Assembly: GCF_036850765.1 (NCBI RefSeq)
Contig: NC_089492.1
Location: forward strand, 99,529,022-99,593,021
DNA from: Saccopteryx bilineata
Lineage: Eukaryota > Chordata > Mammalia > Chiroptera > Emballonuridae
Reading direction: 5' to 3'
Length of the DNA stretch: 64,000 nucleotides
Position 1 is the first letter of the stretch, and each line of letters starts with the position of its first letter. This document shows positions 1 through 11,897 of this stretch, one piece after another. The notes under the pieces were generated by a model. It saw only the letters and a program-made list of their open reading frames with translations, was not told the DNA's origin and did no database searches. Position numbers and translations under genes: made by a program.

Positions 1-104
1 AGGGACGTGACTGTCTAGGAAGGACAGCCCATGCTCTTGTCTGTGGAAAAGAGGCCTCAACCTTCAGCACCCCAGCTGAATCCTTCCAAGAGAAACATCT
101 AAAG

Positions 105-434
105 CAGGGGTCCCCACACTACGGCCTGCGGGCCGCATGCGGCCCCCTGAGGCCATTTAACCGGCCCCCACCGCACTTCCGGAAGGGGCACCTCTTTCAT
201 TGGTGGCCAGTGAGAGGAGCATAGTTCCCATTGAAATACTGGTCAGTTTGTTGCTTTAAATTTACTTGTTCTTTATTTTAAATATTGTATTTGTTCCCGT
301 TTTGTTTTTTTACTTTAAAATAAAATATGTGCAGTGTGCATAGGGATTTGTTCATAGTTTTTTTATAGTCCGGCCCTCCAGTGGTCTGAGGGACAGTGAA
401 CTGGCCCCCTGTGTAAAAAGTTTGGGGACCCCTG
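105..434. mobile_element. Non-autonomous hAT element with 8-bp TSD
   Basis: The ends are inverted repeats, CAGGGGTCCCCACACT at the left and a complementary AGTTTGGGGACCCCTG at the right. The flanks ATCTAAAG (97-104) and ATCCAAAG (435-442) form an 8-bp target duplication with one mismatch, as expected for hAT insertion. The interior has the CGGCCTGCGGGCCGCATGCG type of GC-rich subterminal sequence and an AT-rich centre. It has no transposase frame, so it must have been mobilised in trans. Confidence 0.85.
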
Positions 435-442
435 ATCCAAAG

Positions 443-1750
443 GGTTCTGGGAACAGCTGGTCGAGGTTACAGATGCAGAAACCTGAGGTGTCTCTGGGCA
501 CCTGAGCCCCGAGAGTCTCCCAGATTGCAGGACTCTGTTAGGGCAGCAAAATCTGGATCCCATGGCTGGGGCCTGGGAGTCTGTACTTTATACCACTGAT
601 CAGCATTGTATCTTGAACACCAAAAGAGCTTAGTACATTCAGTAAATGGTTAATACTGGTCCCTGGGCCCCTGATGGCACTGAAAGGGCAGATTCCCCAG
701 CATGGGTGATCCCAGATGAGCCCCTCTCCCTGTCTCCTTGTTCCCTTCCCCTCTTGCTGCATGCCTGTGGGTCTGGACACCCATAGGCAGCCTCCAGGAT
801 CGTTTTCTAATGTCCAATTGCGAGCCCAGGACTGGTGTACAGTAGAAAAAGGCAAGGAGAGGACTCCCAATGAGGAGAGGGCCAGACAACTATAACTACT
901 CCGCCATTTTGTCAAGGATCCCCCTGGGTCCGGTCAGTGCCCGAACACAAGGCAGGAGGCTCGAGGCCAGGAGCAGAGAGGGCTGTTCACCAGGCCTGGC
1001 CCTGCCAACCACGACTTGGGAAGGCTGAGCCTTGGTGGCCGTTACAGGCCGTTGCTATCGCCCCTTATCTGGTGCTCCTGGCTCTTACACCATGTCCCCA
1101 ATGGGCCCCTGGAGTCAGGGAGGGGGGCCCTGCTGCTCTGGCCCCAAACAGACCGTTACTGGGTTTCCGTTGTTTGGGAAGGGCGTAAGGGGCTGTCTGC
1201 TTAATTAATCATTTTAGGCCACCCTGGGAAACTCATTAAGCCACCTCTCAGGGCTGGGAGCAGGAATGCTGCTCTCCAAGTCAGAACCTTCTGGTATGCC
1301 ACATCGGGGTCCATTTTCCCTTCCACTCGTGTGCACTCACATGCGTGAGAGTGCGACTGTGTGCAGGCGGGTGTGAGAGACAGCGCGCTCGCCAGCGTGC
1401 CCTTGTATCTGAGACCGTGTGTGTTTGTGTTTCCTAGATTCTGCAAGGAACTTCCCCTGATTCTTCTTAATTACCAGCCTAGAAGAAATTCAAGATGCTT
1501 GGAGCAAAGGTCAAACTCCACCTGTTTTCCCTGTACTTCATTTTCTGGCAGTTCCCACAATAGCACAGATAAGTAAAAGATTAAGGCAATCTTTTCTAAT
1601 TAAAGTAATTTAAAAACAGCGATGATTGCACCTTTCATCTGAAAGGGAAAATATTTACTCATCCAAACTGCAGACCCTTTAATGCATTCAGGAGGTCTAT
1701 TTTGACAAACAGCTCCTCCTCCCCTCCCCCAGCCTATTCTCTTTCCTCCA

Positions 1751-1751
<1 letters not shown>
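443..1751. other. Unique non-coding stretch with AT-rich patch
   Basis: No gene or clear repeat is visible. Reading frames here are short and lack splice context. Between about 1190 and 1660 there are several TAATTA-type homeodomain-like sites (near 1203, 1470 and 1598) in an AT-rich block that looks unlike its GC-richer surroundings. It could be a conserved noncoding element, but this is only composition. Confidence 0.4.
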
Positions 1752-1800
<49 letters not shown>

Positions 1801-1808
1801 ACACACGC
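1752..1808. repeat. (AC)n microsatellite
   Basis: A dinucleotide tract of about 28 units, with G interruptions (GCACACGCAC) at its right end, which suggests it is ageing from that side. The antisense frame it opens is an artefact. Confidence 0.97.
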
Positions 1809-1810
1809 AG

Positions 1811-2671
1811 GTTTATTTAGCAAGAGCCGGCTTGACAGGGGCACCCTGAAAGTTGGGGGAGTGTGGTAGTCTGGGCAGGTTTTGAGCAAGTGGATACTTT
1901 AGCCCAATCCTGGCCAGGTCCTGTTGAGAGGGTTTCGAGGGCCGTTGGGATTTTGATTTGACCAATGGGTGTTCCCCCGGGGTACCCACCCCAGAGCCCC
2001 CTGCTTCCCTCTGAGACAGCTCCACTCCCATTAGGTCTCTTCCCTCTAAATTGGCTGGCATGGAGAATTCAAAGTGGAAGAACCTGTTGGAGGCTTGGAC
2101 ATAGCCTGTCTTTCTGCCCATCTGCCCATCCTTTATCCAACACACATGCGTTAAGTTGCTATGTCGCACAAGCCTCTGTGCGTGACATAGAACCCCTTCA
2201 TTAACACTGAAGGGGTGCTGTGGGAGCACGTGGCCCAGCCCTGACCCTCAAGAAATACAAAGTCTTAACAATTTCTTGAGCAAACTGCCCTTGGCTCACC
2301 CAAGAGAAATCAAACAGGATGCAAGCTGCTGTATTTCACTTTGAGTTTTTGAGGCAAGTATAATCACCCAGTTTCCTGGCTAATGTGGTTTGATCTCACA
2401 AATTACTTTTCCCTAACTAGGGGGTGCTTCCTGTGACACGTGACTGCAGGGCAGAGGTGCTCTGCCATTCCAGGGCCAGGACCCTAGGGGCTAGGGTCTT
2501 TTGGGGAGTGGGAGGGTGAAGGGGCAGAGTTGTGAACATCCAGTCCCATGGCCTGAGGGTGACCTGATCTCTGCCCCTACAGCCCCCACCCCCCTATCCC
2601 CACAGCCAGGAGATAGGACATGCTTTGGAGCTGGTGCAGCTAGAGCTTGAAGCGGCCCCAGTGGGCTAACC
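1811..2671. other. Unique non-coding stretch
   Basis: No gene or recognisable repeat. A short imperfect inverted repeat at about 2189-2216 (AACCCCTTCATTAACACTGAAGGGG-type hairpin) is the only local structure seen. Confidence 0.4.
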
Positions 2672-2676
2672 CCACT

Positions 2677-2910
2677 TGTAAAGCCAGCAGCCAGGGCCAG
2701 GGCCAAGGCTACCATTAGAGCAGCCCAGCCCATGCAGGTTCACATTGGATTCGGACAGTCGGTAAAAAAACAACAGAGCCAAAAACTGGTGGGCCATTGT
2801 AAAGCCAGAGGCACGGCTAGGGCCACTATCACAGCAGCCCGACCCATGCAGGTTCGCATTGGATTCGGACAGTCGGTAAAGAAACCATGGAGCCAAAAAC
2901 TGGTGGGCCA
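2677..2910 (-). repeat. 118-bp tandem subrepeat in the LTR 3' part
   Basis: Two head-to-tail units (about 2677-2799 and 2800-2910) share CATGCAGGTTC, CATTGGATTCGGACAGTCGG and AGCCAAAAACTGGTGGGCCA blocks. The solo LTR at 50301 has a single unit, so copy number varies within the family. The units differ by several substitutions and small indels. Confidence 0.85.
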
Positions 2911-3504
2911 TAGCCTTTAATCCTAGCTTGCACCCAGCGGGCAAGTAAAAATACACACTGGGCTCCAAAACCCAGTCACACTCAGTGCTCACAAAGCCAC
3001 TGATTTATCCGAGTTTCCTAGAATCAAAGGTTTCTAGCTCACCAGACTTATTCTCCTCAGTTCCCCATCTCTCCTTCCTTATCCCAGATACAAACTCTAC
3101 ACAAACTGGCATCTCACTCAGCACTCCACCATCTTGGCTGCTTCTCCTGGCCTCCTCCACGTGGCCTTTCTCTGCTCTCCTCTGCTCTCTCTTCTAATAC
3201 TAGTCTCAGGAACCAAGCGCGCAAAACCCCGTTTTGCCCCCACTTTATACTGTAGCTTCACAATCTCTAATCCAATATACAAAGTAGGGAAGTCTCCAAC
3301 CCAAAGTCACCTTCTGAGGCATGATTGGATTGCACCACCCCACATCAAAAAGCGTAGGAAAGGCTTAATCCCAAAACCAAGCCCCAGGCTACAAGGATTC
3401 CGCCTGCCTTTAGCCCACCCCAACACACATTAATATCACCTGGGCGACGGCTTCCTCATGTTATCTTTAACAAAATGAGCATAATACATTTTATCTGCCC
3501 AACA

Positions 3505-4299
3505 GCCATCGTCTTTAATCCTAGCTTGCACCCGGCGGGCAAGTAAAAACATACACTGGGCTCCAAAAGCCACTCACATTCAGTGCTCACAAAACCACTG
3601 ATTTATCCGAGTTTCCTAGAATCAAAGGTTTCTAGCTCACCAGCCTTATTCTCCTCAGTTCCCCATCTCCTTCCTTATCCCAAATACAAACTCTGTACAA
3701 ACTGGCATCTCACTCAGCACTCCACCATCTTGGCTGCTTCTCCTGGCCTACTCCACGTGGCCTCCTTCTGCTCTCCTCTGCTCTCTCTTCTAATGATAAT
3801 CTCAGGAACCAAGAGCCCAAGCTCTCGCTCTACCCTCATTCTACAGTGTAGCTTCACAACCTCTAATCCAATATACAAAATAGAGAAGTCTCTAATACAG
3901 AGTCACTTCTCTGAGGCATGATTGGATTGTACCGCCCCACATCAAAAAGGGTGGGAAAGGCTTAATCCCAAAACCAAGCCCCAGGCTACAAGGATTCTCA
4001 ACACACATTAATATCACCTGGGCGATGGCCTCGTGGGCAGCGTAATCTTTTTTATTTTTTTTATTTATTCATTTTAGAGAGGAGAAAGAGAGACAGAGAG
4101 AGAGAGAGAAAGAGAGGAGAGAGAGACAGGGGGGAGGAGCTGGAAGAATCAACTCCCATATGTGCCCTGACCAGGCAAGCCCAGGGTTTCGAACCGGCGA
4201 CCTCAGCATTTCCAGGTCGACGCTTTATCCACTGCACCACCACAGGCCAGGCACGTAATCTTTAACAAAGTGAGCACAATACATTTTATCTGCCCAACA
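3505..4299 (-). repeat. 5' LTR copy truncated at its 3' part, interrupted by SINE
   Basis: This unit aligns along its length with 2911-3504, sharing the TTTAATCCTAGCTTGCACC block, the ATCAAAGGTTTCTAGCTCAC block and the CACCATCTTGGCTGCTTCTC block. It ends abruptly at GATGGC just before the next TGTTGGGCAG. Its sequence is split by a SINE at 4051-4253. Confidence 0.8.
4051..4253 (-). mobile_element. tRNA-derived short SINE
   Basis: On the minus strand it has a tRNA-like head with an A box (GTGGTGCAGTGGATAAAGC) and a B box (GGTTCGAAACC), then a CT-rich body and an A-rich tail. It is flanked by CGTAATCTTT (4041-4050) and CGTAATCTTT (4254-4263), a perfect 10-bp TSD. It lies inside the LTR, so it inserted later. 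It is not a functional tRNA gene. Confidence 0.93.
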
Positions 4300-4304
4300 C
4301 CACT

Positions 4305-5750
4305 CATAGGCTGTTCCCCTATCCTTAGACTATGGGAACCAGCCCCAGGACTCTCTGGGCCCAGCTGTCCCCTGAGAAGGGCCTGGTTGCCTCTGTGTGC
4401 CTAAACCAGGCTAGACAGTGTCCTCAGCATGACCCATAGCCCTCAGCTGTCCTCCCTGCAAAGGCACCACCTCAAATGGGCAGGTCATTTCTGCAGGGAG
4501 CCTACCGTTCAGGTGGGCTGGGCACGGAGGAGGGAAGGCGTGTGCACGTGTGTGCACTTGTGTATGCTGTGTGTCTGGCCTGTTTGTGGATAGGCTTACT
4601 GTGTACCCAGAGCAGCCTGGGTGTCAGAGACTGGGGCCAGACGTACAGGGTTCTCCCTGTTCCACAAGTGCACCCAGAGTCAGTCACCAGTGGATTCTGG
4701 ACTCCGGCAAAGCCACTCCAAAACCTTGCTCTCCTGGCCTTGCCTCTCCACTCGCCACCTCAGGAGTGGTAGCTCTCACTGTGCCGCTTCTCTGCCCGTC
4801 ACCTCCAGCAGCTCCCACTCCTGGGGAAACAGGTTGACCGGCACATCTATAACAAAGGGTCGCCACAGCCCCTCTCACATCTCAGGGGCCTTGATTTGAG
4901 CCTGACCCCACCTGGACTCTTCCTGCTGGTCCCAGACACTGAGGGAGCCCTGTGAGAAGCTATGATGGCCATAGATTCCCTCCCAGGAGTAGGGTCCACC
5001 TAAGTGTGCATATATGCCCACCACACAACGGTACAGACAGTGCAGGATCCCCGGTGCTTGGAGCCCATACCTAGAATCCAGGTTTGCAACTTCTAGTCCC
5101 ATAGGCCCAACTGCCAGATTTGTCTCTGGGCCACGCCCACCCTGTCCTTCCAACCTCAGTCTAGCCCCTCCCCTGGGAAGCTGCTGTGCCAGTCGGTCCC
5201 TCAGACCCAGGAGCCTGGGCCTGCAGGTGGCCTCCAGCAAGACCAGCCAGCCAGGGCTCCCTCAGTGAATTGTGTGCGACCAACCTACGCATGTGGTGAT
5301 AAAACTGCTCAGTGGAAACAGTCTCCAGAAGACTGGCATCCTTGTTGCAAAAATAAATTTTCTCTCCCAACCTAGTTTCTCTGCATGCATTTACACTTTT
5401 TTTTTGTCTTTCTAGTACCTCAGCTGCTTTTATCTTCTTCCTTTCCTCCCACAGAGACCCAAACAAACCTCCTGTAAACAGTTTCAGTCCCTGCTCTTAA
5501 AGAGACAGTGCATGCTTGTTTGTTCCAGGCAGGTCTCGTTCCCGGTCCGGTCTGCAAGAGACCTGTGGCGCGATGGCCTGGGGGTGTCTGAGATCTCTAT
5601 GGGACACTCACAGGAAGAAGTTGGCTTAAAGCAGTTAAACAAAAAATTGCCATAGAAGATGCCTCTCCTTTCCCATACCTCATTACAAGACAGAACAGGA
5701 GGTTCACTATAGCAGTGGTCTCCCAGATTGGGACTGGTAGGGTTTGACAA
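4305..5750. other. Unique non-coding stretch
   Basis: No supported gene. Overlapping frames of 60-121 codons near 4476-5466 lie in several frames on both strands without codon or splice support. A GTGT-rich patch sits at about 4535-4580. Confidence 0.4.
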
Positions 5751-5766
5751 CGAGACTACTATTTTC

Positions 5767-5895
5767 TTTTGTCTGTATGATCCAGACAGACAGAAACATC
5801 AATCTGTTTCTGTATGTGCCCTGACTGGGGAGCAAACCCTCAACCTTTGTGTCTCGGGATGACACTCTAACCAACCAAGCTATCCCGCCAGGGCG
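5767..5895 (-). mobile_element. Degraded tRNA-derived SINE
   Basis: On the minus strand the head reads CGCCCTGGCGGGATAGCTTG, followed by a decayed B-box region and AGTCAGGGCACATACAGAAAC. This matches the head and linker of the Ves-type copies elsewhere in the window, but with many substitutions and no body. It is an older fragment with no clear TSD. Confidence 0.7.
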
Positions 5896-8800
5896 AAGAG
5901 GATTCTTTTCAAGTGCGATGTTTTAAAAAATATTTTCATCTCACACTCCCCCTCTCATCCCAACCACCAAGTGAACACATCTCTGAAGAGATCATATCAA
6001 AGAGAAAATATGATCAGAGGGACAAATCTAGTTTGCACACAAGTCTCCTGGAACTTGACTGCTTTGTGACTTGGAGAGGTTCTGGTCTTCACTTGAATCG
6101 ATTGTGTGTTGTGCTGGATTGGTGCACTGAAGCCACTGTGGGGCGGGGGGGTAAGTGTGCGTGTGTTTATGTGCACATGTGTTGCCTTGAGGGTCTCCAC
6201 CCTGAACAGGGGTCTCCACGGCACTGGGTATGTGGGCAAACAGAGGACACTCACCATCTGAGCTGTTTGGATCGGAAAGACTGGCAGTTCTTGGAGGGCG
6301 GGGCTGTGATTTCCATCCTCCAAGGGGCCCAGCCCAGAGAGTAAGGCATCGGGCCTGGGGCTGAGGTTCTTCCTCTGTATTAATATTAGTTCCCAGACAA
6401 GGCTGAGCTGCTGGTACCCCAGCCCGTGTCTAAGGAGCAGGCCTGAGAGAGGTGGCCCTGGTCCCCTGCCTGCTGTAAAGGCAGGGTCCTCTGTGCCTTT
6501 TCCTTGGCCCCTGCTTCAAGGGCTGGCCCCCACTGGGCACGGGCACTGCCATCAAGGCACATCTGTCTATAGTCCTAAACCAAAGACTCGGTGGAACAGA
6601 AACCTAACTGAGGTGGCTTTCTCCTTTAAGAGAACACATTCCTCAGCTTGATGGTTGCCTCCGGGCTCTCTCCCACTCCCACTTAGAAGCCAGGCTGAAA
6701 AAATGCCTGGTGGGCAGGATTACAGGATTAGTCAGTTTTTCCAAAACAGGCCCATAGGCTTTGGGTCCTGAAATGAGTTTTGGTTTGAGCCTCTCCCTGT
6801 GATTAGTGACAGCTGTGTCAGGCGGCCGCCCTCCTCCTTCTCCAGGCCTTGTCTCTTCCCTGAGTGCTAGTAAGTCACTGTGTTACCTTAATCACAGGCC
6901 CCAGAAGTTTGGGAGAAACCTGAGCCCTACGGTTCAGTGACCCTGGGCCCAAAGAGGAAGGAATTACTGATTGGACCAAGGGTTTGGCTTTGCTAACCCC
7001 TTCCACTCCCAACCAGAGAGCAGTCCCCAGAGGCCAACCAGTGCCGGATGGGCTGAGAGGGTGGGGGCTATTCCCTGAGATGGTCTGTCCATCTCTTGTC
7101 TCAGATTGCAGCCAGCCCCCTGTTCCTACTGGGTCTCTGGCCCAGCTCCTCTGGCTCCCCTGCACTCTGGGGCAGGCTGGGCACCACCACCTCCCTGACC
7201 TGGGCCTGCTCTGCATCTCAGTCAGTTTGTGAGTCGCCTGCTCCAGTTCCAGAGCTGGTGTTTCCCAGGAAAGGCACTCCTAAAGGATCATCAGCTGAGG
7301 CCTCCATGCTGGAACAGGCAGATGTCTGAGGATGTCGCTGAGGACAGAGCCAGGGCTTGGCCAGAGGAAGGGAGAGGTGCCTCTCACTCCCTGCCTGGGC
7401 CCCCAGCCTTGTCTGCACTTAGAGGCTCCTTGAAGGGGAACCACACGTGCACAGCTGGTCTCCCATAGGAGGTGCTCTCCTTGGAGCTTTTTCTCTCGGT
7501 GGAAAGGCTATGGAAAAGAAAGAAAACTGTGGCTCTTTCAATGATACCTACAATCCCTAGAGCCAGTGTGGTCCTCTTTTTAGCCCTTGAGCTCCTCAAC
7601 AAGTTTTTGGTGGTGCTGCCCTGGTGGTCTATCTGAAAATCAGATTCTGCTGCCCTTTGAGAGTCACTGAGGGCTGCTGGACTTGGCTCTTCTGGGCAGT
7701 TAGGGCCCAGGCCACACCCAGAAACCTGAGACCAGGCCATATTCCAGCGCCCGACAGGACCAAGGGCTGACACAGCAGGTCCAGAACTCTGTTGATGCTG
7801 ACCCCAGTCCAGATGGGAACTGGGGACAAGGCTGAGTCCACTGGGCCCCGTGGCATGCTGGCTGTGACTTAGCAAATGTGTTTGTGCCCGTAGCACCCAG
7901 TTAGTGCTGGAAATGGAATGGCATGTTTTGTCATGTTCTGGCCTCCAGGCTGAAAACTGTTTATTTGAACAATTAAGAACACAGCTTCAGCTGAACCACA
8001 AAATCAGACGGAAACCTTTATCTTGGGTGGCAGGCTCTTGGTTTCCTCCTATGCCCTTGCAGGCTTGCGAGTGGGGCCACATTAAATGGGGCGTGTCCGG
8101 AAGCGATTCCAGGGGCTGTTGCCTTGCTCCGGAGCGGTCAGCAACCCTTCTTGGTGTCTTTTGTGTTGATGGTGGGGATGGGAATGGGGGTGTTAGAAGG
8201 TGACCCAAGCTTTTTATTCAGAGACCTTGAGGTGAGGGTGGGGCTTCTTCAGCAATTGGCCATGAGACACAGTATCTGCTGGACCATCTTCTACATCAGA
8301 GATGACTGTCTCAGATGATCTTTTTGTCTTCCTTCAGCCAAGAAATATGTGAGTTCACATCACCCACTCAGCATGCCACAGGGGACCTTGGCTCTGGCAT
8401 CTCCCGGTCCCTCTCTCAGCCTCCAGAGCTGGGGGTTCCTGGGCCTTTACCACAATAAGGGGTTCGTGGGAAGATAAGTTAAGCATTTGCTTATAATCTT
8501 CCTTGAAGTTTAAGCTTCTCTCAAAACAAAACCCAAGCCATTCACCTCCCCAGGAGCTCTGAGAAGCGCCAGCCCACCTCAGCCACAGCTGGTCATGGTT
8601 GGCCACTGTGTTGAGACGCATGGCCTCATGACCAGATGCTTGAAGGCTCCCTCTCTGAGCTGCTGTCCCTCACCCGCACCTCCCACAGCAGGCTGCCCTG
8701 CTCAGAAACCTTCCAGGGTTCCACCAGCTGCCCACTGGGTCCCTGCAAACACTGACAGGCCTTGTTTCTAGAACCTCAGCTGTTAAAATCCTACATTTTA

Positions 8801-9985
8801 TTCTGTTTCTAAATGATTCACATTTATCAATCTCATCCTCCTAGATGCATGCTGTGAAAACTTCTTGGGGCAAGAGTTTCATCTCCTGCCAATCACAAAG
8901 GCCTGCTCCCACCCCACCCCCCACGAGCCACCTGGGGTCTGGGTTGAGGCTAATGAGTGATTTGGGGCATTCACCACCTTGGCTAATGACCCTTGTCACA
9001 GGGTGTGTGTATTGGTGTGGGGGGTGCTGCCGGGGCACCAGAACACATCTGACCTCACTTTATCTACCTCAGCAGCTACCTTGGGATACACCCCCCACCC
9101 CAGCCCTTCACCACGGGGATGAGGTGCAAGAACCAAGCACCTAAGAGGCAAGAGGGTGACGTTTCCCTTTGGGAAGTGCTTCTCACACTGCCCAGTGTGG
9201 ATTCCAGCAAAGGCAGGGGATGATGGGAGTCTGGATGGGAACAAATTTCCATTCTGGTTCTCCTCCATCCTGGCTGCAACCCCAATTTAAAAAGAAGCAA
9301 GGCAAAGAAAATAAGCCTGCCTCAGGCTGAGCCCAGGATGGGGGAAGTCAGCAGTCCAGGGAGGAGAACATTAGGCAACAGCATGAAGAGTTCTGTATTG
9401 TTTCAAAACTGGTCAATTGCTTCCATATCCATACAGACTTGGTAAAGAGACATGGATGGACTCGATATGATGGGGAAATAGGATTATAATGACAGAGGAA
9501 AGAAGCAACAGCAAAACACTAGGAAAACCTGGGGAGGGTACCATGGGATGCCCATTAGCCCGCGAGGTCAGCAGCTCAAGGCGGAGGGAGGGCATCCCTA
9601 GCCTCCTGCCTGCCCCTTCCGGGACTGCTCGCCCAGCCCACCCCCTCCACCTCTACCTGGGCAGCTTGGAGTTTCTGACTGTGGGCAGGCCCTTTCCCCT
9701 GGACTGGGTCCTCGCCATACCCTGTTTCCTGGAGATTTTGGGGAAGTTGCTGGCTGAGGGCCTTGGAAGAATGAGGGAGGCCTGCCTGGGTGGTGTGGAG
9801 GCTGCAGCTCGGAGTAGAGGAAGATGGGACAGGGGACTGAGGGCTCTATGGATCTCTCTCCCTCTGAAGAGGAGACAAATGTAAGAGAGGGGTGGCTCAG
9901 TACTTCTTGTCATGTGGCCTCACCCTCAGTAGGCAACCTCTCTACTCATCACGCTTTGGGGGAAGAGGCCAGACTGCAGGGGCGG
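5896..9985. other. Repeat-poor unique DNA
   Basis: About 4 kb without a recognisable gene or young repeat. A short GT-rich block lies near 6150-6182. The 7384-7896 minus frame (170 codons) overlaps other long frames in different registers and has no recognisable domain, so I treat it as chance. An AT-rich patch at 7930-8010 stands out by composition only. Confidence 0.4.
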
Positions 9986-10200
9986 TGGGTAACAATGATC
10001 ACCCCAGTTTACTGAGTGGGCGCCATGCCCCAGGCACTGGGTTTCATGCTTCACACCATGCTTCACACAGTTATTTAATCACCCAAACACCCTCCAAAGA
10101 TGGAAGTTGCTCCCCTTTTGCAGAAGAGGAGACAATTTCAGGCCAAGGAGTTTGCTTAAGGTCACACAGTTCTTAACTAGCAGAGCCGGGGCCTGGCGGC
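9986..10200 (-). mobile_element. MIR SINE
   Basis: Antisense MIR signature: CAGTTTACTGAGTGGGCGCC, CCAGGCACTGGGTTTCATG, then CCCCTTTTGCAGAAGAGGAG and AAGGTCACACAGTTCTTAAC. These match the reverse complement of the MIR core and tail in order. Divergence is high, as expected for an ancient mammalian SINE. Confidence 0.85.
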
Positions 10201-11199
10201 AAAGCCTTGCTCTTCAGTCCTCTGTTACCTGACTGAGCCTTGGCCCTCAGGGGCAGCGGCCTGCCCCGTAGAGTCCCTGTCCAGGGCAGGCTGGGGCAGT
10301 GGACTGTTATGGGGCCTCACCTCGCCCTCTCTCAGGCAGTGTGGGATGGTGGCCCTGGCTCTGAAGGCTCCCTGGCATCCTTTAGGACACAGTGCTGCTA
10401 CCACAGAGCCAAGGCCTTACCCTAATCACCTGGGCAGGCCTGACTCCCCAGAAAGGTGTGAACGTGCCTGGGTGTTGGGATGGGAATGAGGCACTTTGAT
10501 GGACAAGTTGGAATCTGTTTGTGAGCAGTAAATTGCCCCAGTCCCTGGGGCCATTTTCCATCATAAAATCTCAACAATTTGACTCTGCCGATCCCCAATG
10601 GTGGAGCCCCGTCCAGGGAAATGAGAAGGTTTGTTTGAGCTGGATCTGCAAGGAGCTGGACCCCCAATGGAGGCCACAAATCGCTCACCTCTGGCCTCCT
10701 ACCTCTACCATGCTTGGCACCGAGGGTTCTGCCTTCCTCTGAGAGCCTGATCTAGTCTTCTGGGGCAGGCACTTTTCCAGTTATCCCTGGTCCATTGAGC
10801 TGGCTGCTTCCTATCTCCGTCAGCTACTGTCTGCTGTCTCTCACCAGGTTCTCATCAAGGCTCTCTCTTGCAGTGGTGTCACTCGCGCACACAGCTTCAG
10901 GGGGCTCGCTGTGTGCCTGAGCTCAGAGCTGCACCTGGGTCCTGACTTCTCTCCCATGTCCCTGCCTATGAGATTCTCCGCCAGGGTATTCCACGGGCAC
11001 CTTGAAGTCATGCTGCCTAACTTGAACTCACCCTCCCCTGGTCCCCCACCTCCCACCCCCAGTGGACCCAGAACTTCTCTGGAATCTACTTTGGCACCCC
11101 TCCCCTTGGTCTCCCAGGAAGCTCCATGTCCTGCTGCTGAACTCGAAGAAGTCACATCTGCATTTTCCCTTCTCCAGTCCTCTGGGAACCCCATGTACT
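10201..11199. other. Unique non-coding stretch
   Basis: No supported gene or repeat. The 10841-11194 minus and 10911-11201 plus frames overlap each other in antisense and are not credible as coding. Confidence 0.4.
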
Positions 11200-11503
11200 G
11201 ATGGTCCCCGGTTTAAGATGGCTTGACTTATGATTTTCTGACATTATGATGGTGTAAAACCTATATGCATAATAAATTATGTGAGATATTCAACACTTGA
11301 TTAAAAAACAGGCTTTCCATTTGGTGGTTTTGCCCAACTATATAGGCTAATGTAAGTGTTCTGAGCATGTTTAAGGTAAGATAGGCGAAGCTATGATATT
11401 TGGTAGGTTAGGTATATCAAATGCATTTTCAACTTATGAGATTTTCAACTTACACTATCAAGATATAGTAACCCCATCGTAAGTCAAGGAGCATCTCTAC
11501 AAG
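11200..11503. mobile_element. Old non-autonomous DNA transposon, probably TcMar-Tigger-like
   Basis: The ends are imperfect inverted repeats: GATGGTCCCCGGTTTAAG at the left and GTAAGTCAAGGAGCATC at the right, with repeated CAACTTATGA and CTTATGATTTT motifs inside. This resembles Tigger-type MITEs of mammals. The family name is from memory and uncertain, and the TSD is not clear. Confidence 0.6.
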
Positions 11504-11509
11504 ATCATT

Positions 11510-11889
11510 TATTGCAAGAGCCTCCTGACTAGCTAGTTCCTTTCCATGTTCCTAAGCAATCATCCCAAAGCCAGACTCACAGCATGTTACTCCCAAAATA
11601 CAAAACTCTCCATGGCTCCCCATTACCTTCAAAGTAACCCCAAACTCTTCACTGTCCCCACCTTGAATCAACTCCAACCCTGCTTTCCTGCATGGTTACC
11701 CACTCTTGCTCCTTAGAATCTCTGTGTTTCAATTCTTCCAGACTCCCCATGTTTATCTTGCGCTTACTGACTGTGACATGGCTCCCACATGCCTTCTGCT
11801 TGGCAAGGACAGTCCTGCCTCTTCCCATCACAGTCCTACCCTTTGATCAAGACCTGGCCCAGAGACCAAACACCCAAGCCCAAATGATA
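11510..11889 (+). mobile_element. L2 LINE fragment
   Basis: Sense L2 phrases appear in order: CTCTCCATGGCTCCCCATTA, CTTCAAAGTAACCCCAAACT, a CTTGAATCAACTCCAACCC region, then GGCTCCCACATGCCTTCTGC. It carries ORF2 C-terminal or 3'UTR sequence only and is heavily mutated. A hAT element inserted just downstream at 11898, and an L2-like continuation follows at about 12310. Confidence 0.7.
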
Positions 11890-11897
11890 GTTTAGAC

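Larger units (their letters stand above)
2677..4299 (-). mobile_element. Rearranged endogenous-retrovirus-type LTR (tandem LTR-LTR)
   Basis: Read on the minus strand, the element begins TGTTGGGCAG at 4299 and ends GCTTTACA at 2677, so it has TG...CA termini. It is flanked by CCACT at 2672-2676 and CCACT at 4300-4304, a perfect 5-bp TSD typical of retroviral integration. Inside, one LTR copy runs from 4299 to 3505 and stops within its 3' part. A second copy starts at 3504, again with TGTTGGGCAG, and runs to the end. No gag, pol or env sequence lies between them. The same LTR family occurs as a solo copy at 50301-50884 on the plus strand. The younger copy in the pair cannot be judged from sequence alone. 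Confidence 0.8.

Noticed and set aside
1190..1215. Promoter TATA-like motif in AT-rich patch
   Set aside because: No initiator, CpG island or downstream gene supports a promoter.
2677..4299. Complete endogenous provirus
   Set aside because: Only LTR sequence is present. No internal gag, pol or env sequence was found between the two LTR copies.
7384..7896. 170-codon minus-strand frame
   Set aside because: No motif, no splice signals found at its ends, and overlapping frames in other registers of similar length.
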